DNA of 35,300 bases from contig JAKAJS010000109.1 of NCBI GenBank assembly GCA_021813685.1, positions 1-35,300 on the forward strand. Direction: 5' to 3'. Both the position numbers and the translations under genes were made by a program. This DNA is from Deltaproteobacteria bacterium (GTDB lineage: Bacteria > Desulfobacterota > Syntrophobacteria > Syntrophobacterales > Syntrophobacteraceae). Each line of letters begins with the position of its first letter. The first letter of the stretch is position 1. The notes under the pieces are model-generated. The model worked only from the letters and a program-made list of their open reading frames with translations. It was not told where the DNA came from and did not search any database. This document shows positions 32,497 to 35,300 of the stretch, in pieces.

Positions 32497-34770
32497 ATGG
32501 CCGATATGACATCCAGAGGCGACCATTCGGAAATCGGCATGAGGGATTTTTACAACATTTTGTTTCGGCAGAAGAAGAAGATAGTTGGCGTTTTTGCTTC
32601 CGTGATGATTGTGGTGAGCGTTGCCACGATTTTCGGCTCGAAGGTGTACAAGTCGCAAGCCGAACTGCTCGTGCGCATCGGACGCGAGAATGCGACGCTG
32701 AGTCCGACCGTAGCGACCGGAAAACTCATAAATGTGAGCCAGGATCGGGAAAACGAGATCAACTCGGAGGTGGATATTCTGAGGAGCCGTGAACTGGCCG
32801 AAAAGGTCGTCGGTGCGGTGGGAGCCGGACTGATCTTGCATGGGGCGAGGCAAGCCCCGGCTCGAAACGCTCCTGTGTGGACAGCTTTGCGCTATTGGGC
32901 GAAAAAGACGCTTCTATTCCCCTGTAGCGTCTGGTCGCACCTTCTGGCATCGGGCGGCGCTTCCGGGGGGGCGGAGGAAATGGAAAACTCCATCCAGGCC
33001 TTCAAAAAGCGCCTGGTGGTGGAAGCCTCTAAGAAGAGCAACATGATAGCGCTTTCCTATGAAGCAAATGATCCCGCTCTGGCACAGAAGATCTTGAGCC
33101 AGGTCGTAAGCTTCTATCTCGAAAAACATATAGAGGTAAACCGCACGGAGGGGTCGTATGCATTTTTCAAAAAAGAGAAACACGCAGTCGAGTCTTCTCT
33201 TGATCGGACGGAAGAGGAGATAAAGAACCTGAAAAACAGAACCGCCGTTGCCTCGGTCACAGAGCAGCGCCGCATCCTCATGGCGCGAATCGGAACCATG
33301 AAGAGCACGCTTCAAAATACCCAATCCGCCATTGCGGCTTCCAATGCGAGGGTAGAAGCTCTTGAGGCCACTTTGGCCCATCTTCCCGACAGCGTGCGAA
33401 AAGATGAGACCCGCGGCGTTGCCAATTCGGCGGCAGACAGTTTGAGAAAAAACATCTATGAGCTGGAGTTGCAAGAGCAGCAACTGCTCACGAAGTTCAA
33501 GCAAAATACGGTTCCGGTCCGGCAGATCCGTCGTCGTGTTGAAGAGGGCAGGGCGCTTCTGGTAAAGGCGCAGCAGCAAAGTCAGGTGACTACGGGAATC
33601 AATGAGAATTTCCAGAAACTCCAGCTCGGACTGCTCTCCGAAAAAGCGAGGCTCGTTTCCCTTGCGGCCCGGGCTGAGGCTCTCAAATCCCAGCTCAAGA
33701 GTACCGGAGAAGAGCTCGATTCCCTAAACTCCACCGAAATTCGCTTCGAACGACTCGCGCGCGAACTGGCCAATCAGAAGGCGAGCTATCGGAAATACTC
33801 GGAGAGCCTCGAGCAATCGCGAATCGACCAGGCGCTCGATATGCAAAGAATTTCCAACATCAGCATCGTCGAACCCGCGACCTACTCCATAAAGCCGGCT
33901 GGACCCAAAAGGCTTCTTAACCTGGCGCTCGGTTTCCTGCTCGGCCTGTTTGGCGGCCTGGGGCTGGCCTTCTTTTCGGAGTTTTTGGACCACTCCCTGC
34001 AAAAACCCGAGGACATCGAAAAGCGGCTGCAACTTCCGGTGGTGGCGGCCCTTCCGTCCGTTTGTCTCGAAGGGGGCTCCGAGGGCCGCCTGCTGACCCT
34101 GGAGGATGCGATACAGGTGCAAACCGGCCGAGAATTACTTCTCGACGCCAGTGGAAACAGCGCCGCCCTGGGCGACCTTTTGGCTCTTTGTTCTCACCGT
34201 CCCCGGGCGAGCTCCGCAGCGATCGCACTCGTCGGATGTCACAGCAAAGAGGGCACTAGCTCTGCTTCGGCACTCCTTGCAACCCAACTTGCCACCCGCA
34301 ATGAAGGGCGCATCTTGCTCATCGACGCCAATACCTGCAACCCGAGCCAGCACGTGAGGTTTGGAACGAAGCTTTCTTCGGAGCCGATCGATAGCGACGC
34401 GCCGGGATTTTCCGATCTGGGGAGCATCCAGCCGGCCATGATCGAAAATCTCGATATTTTGAGTATCGCAGGAGCGGGAAGGGAGATATCCCCCGGCAGG
34501 CTGAAGCTTCTTTCGGAAACTCTTGCCGGCCTCAGGCGCAACTACGGCGTCATCGTCTGCGATTTACCCCCTGTTTTCGAAAATGCCTCGTCGAAGCGGA
34601 TAGCCGCCATGATGGACGGGGTCTATCTGGTCGTCGAGGCGGAAAAGACCCGCTGGGAAGTAGCCCGACATGCCAAAGACGCCCTCCTGCATGCGGAGGC
34701 GAACGTCATGGGTGTCGTTTTGAACAAAAGACGCTTCCACATCCCCGAGTGGCTTTATCGAGCCCTTTAG
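32497..34770 (+). CDS. Wzz-type polysaccharide copolymerase fused to a degenerate BY-kinase domain
   Basis: A 757-residue inner-membrane protein. Helix 1 (about 29-47), a large periplasmic coiled-coil region with a GNVR-like part, and helix 2 (473-493, LLNLALGFLLGLFGGLGLAFF) form the chain-length determinant. The C-terminal cytoplasmic domain (from about 570) resembles CpsD/Wzc tyrosine autokinases. Its Walker A site reads GCHSKEGTSS (580-589): the lysine expected after EG is Thr587. Walker A' (LLIDAN, Asp610) and Walker B (VIVCDLPPV, Asp689) remain. The tail has one Tyr instead of the usual Tyr cluster. It may be a pseudokinase. ATG 32497 has GAGGAG nine bases upstream. Confidence 0.85.
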   Translation: MADMTSRGDHSEIGMRDFYNILFRQKKKIVGVFASVMIVVSVATIFGSKVYKSQAELLVRIGRENATLSPTVATGKLINVSQDRENEINSEVDILRSRELAEKVVGAVGAGLILHGARQAPARNAPVWTALRYWAKKTLLFPCSVWSHLLASGGASGGAEEMENSIQAFKKRLVVEASKKSNMIALSYEANDPALAQKILSQVVSFYLEKHIEVNRTEGSYAFFKKEKHAVESSLDRTEEEIKNLKNRTAVASVTEQRRILMARIGTMKSTLQNTQSAIAASNARVEALEATLAHLPDSVRKDETRGVANSAADSLRKNIYELELQEQQLLTKFKQNTVPVRQIRRRVEEGRALLVKAQQQSQVTTGINENFQKLQLGLLSEKARLVSLAARAEALKSQLKSTGEELDSLNSTEIRFERLARELANQKASYRKYSESLEQSRIDQALDMQRISNISIVEPATYSIKPAGPKRLLNLALGFLLGLFGGLGLAFFSEFLDHSLQKPEDIEKRLQLPVVAALPSVCLEGGSEGRLLTLEDAIQVQTGRELLLDASGNSAALGDLLALCSHRPRASSAAIALVGCHSKEGTSSASALLATQLATRNEGRILLIDANTCNPSQHVRFGTKLSSEPIDSDAPGFSDLGSIQPAMIENLDILSIAGAGREISPGRLKLLSETLAGLRRNYGVIVCDLPPVFENASSKRIAAMMDGVYLVVEAEKTRWEVARHAKDALLHAEANVMGVVLNKRRFHIPEWLYRAL

Positions 34771-34799
34771 AAACCATCCCATACAGGAATGCCAGGGAG

Positions 34800-35300
34800 A
34801 TGAAAAGTAAAGTTCTGGTTACGGGTGCTGCCGGCTTTATCGGCAGTCATTTGAGCGAAGAACTGGTGAAGGCCGGATATGAGGTGCGGGCAATGGTTCA
34901 TTACAACTTCCAGAACAACTGGGGGTGGCTGGAGACGCTTCCCGCAGAGATCCTGAAAGCCCTGGAGATCTATCCGGCCGATATTCGGGATCCTTTCGCC
35001 GTGCGCAAATCGGTTGCAGGATGCGATACGGTGTTCCATCTGGCGGCCCTGATCGCTATTCCCTATTCCTACATTGCCCCGGCCTCCTATATCGAGACCA
35101 ACGTGGCGGGAACGCTTAACGTGCTGCAGGCAAGCCTGGCAGAAGGCGTCTAGCGCACCGTACACACCTCCACCTCCGAAACCTACGGTACGGCTCAATA
35201 TGTCCCCATTGACGAAAATCATCCCCTGATGGGGCAGTCGCCTTACTCGGCCTCCAAGATAGGCGCCGATAAACTGGCGGAATCCTATTATTTGACCTTC
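34800..35300 (+). pseudogene. NAD-dependent sugar-nucleotide 4,6-dehydratase (LegB-like), amber-interrupted, partial
   Basis: An SDR-family epimerase/dehydratase. The NAD motif VLVTGAAGFIGSH lies at the N-terminus, then DTVFHLAALIAIPYSY and ETNVAGTLNVLQA. At 35151-35153 a TAG interrupts the frame after LAEGV; the same frame continues at once with RTVHTSTSETYG and the catalytic YSASK, still open at the window edge. The homologous position usually reads GVER, so a single GAG-to-TAG change explains the stop. Without read-through the product lacks Ser/Thr, Tyr and Lys of the active site. The family resembles UDP-GlcNAc 4,6-dehydratases for legionaminic or similar acids. It could be a true pseudogene, an amber read-through gene or a sequencing error. 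Confidence 0.75.

Overview
The window looks like chromosome from a strictly anaerobic, fairly GC-rich deltaproteobacterium, plausibly a Syntrophobacter-like member of the Syntrophobacterales. This is inferred from gene content and protein flavour, not from a database match. Pointers are a coenzyme-B12-dependent ribonucleotide reductase, rubredoxin, a B12-binding-type radical SAM protein, and the gene order ilvB-ilvN-ilvC-psd-pssA-leuC-leuD-leuB-asd, which I recall from Geobacter and relatives (usually with leuA inside it).

Layout. 1-3.0 kb: a serine/threonine dehydratase-like PLP enzyme (-), a non-genic stretch ending in a strong orphan terminator, an aspartate/glutamate racemase (+), and a tRNA-Leu(GAG) gene (-) with a clear promoter. 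3.3-7.2 kb (+): an atypical DnaJ-like protein, CopZ, the copper ATPase CopA and a 53-residue rubredoxin. 7.4-13.0 kb (+): phosphomannomutase/phosphoglucomutase, a sensor-less hybrid histidine kinase, a Kup potassium transporter and an orphan membrane-anchored chemoreceptor-like sensor. 13.1-23.1 kb (-): an eleven-gene run for branched-chain amino acids, phosphatidylethanolamine, aspartate semialdehyde, rRNA methylation (rsmD) and coenzyme A (coaD), read from a good promoter with a candidate leader peptide. Two heptanucleotide repeat arrays flank leuB. 23.4-27.4 kb (+): NrdJ, a compact 197-bp multi-hairpin element, endonuclease V and a TPR protein. 27.4-28.3 kb (-): two small heat-shock proteins behind a promoter with a CIRCE-like inverted repeat. 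28.5-31.9 kb: a radical SAM protein (+), a hemerythrin-domain exported protein (-) whose 3' end overlaps it, and a family 2 glycosyltransferase (+). 31.9-35.3 kb: an AT-richer gap and the start of an exopolysaccharide locus: a Wzz/BY-kinase-like copolymerase with a damaged Walker A motif, then a sugar-nucleotide dehydratase broken by one in-frame amber codon and running off the window.

How it works together. The minus-strand operon makes valine, isoleucine and leucine precursors (IlvBNC, LeuCDB; LeuA is not in the window) and couples them to PssA/Psd, the two steps from CDP-diacylglycerol to phosphatidylethanolamine. CopZ/CopA form a copper-efflux pair. Phosphomannomutase, GT2, Wzz-like and LegB-like genes point to surface polysaccharide. 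I found no CRISPR array, no rRNA, no prophage and no intact transposase. The most unusual items are the hairpin element at 25694-25890, the paired heptamer arrays, the ilvB leader, the tandemly duplicated orphan sensor and the two damaged exopolysaccharide proteins.
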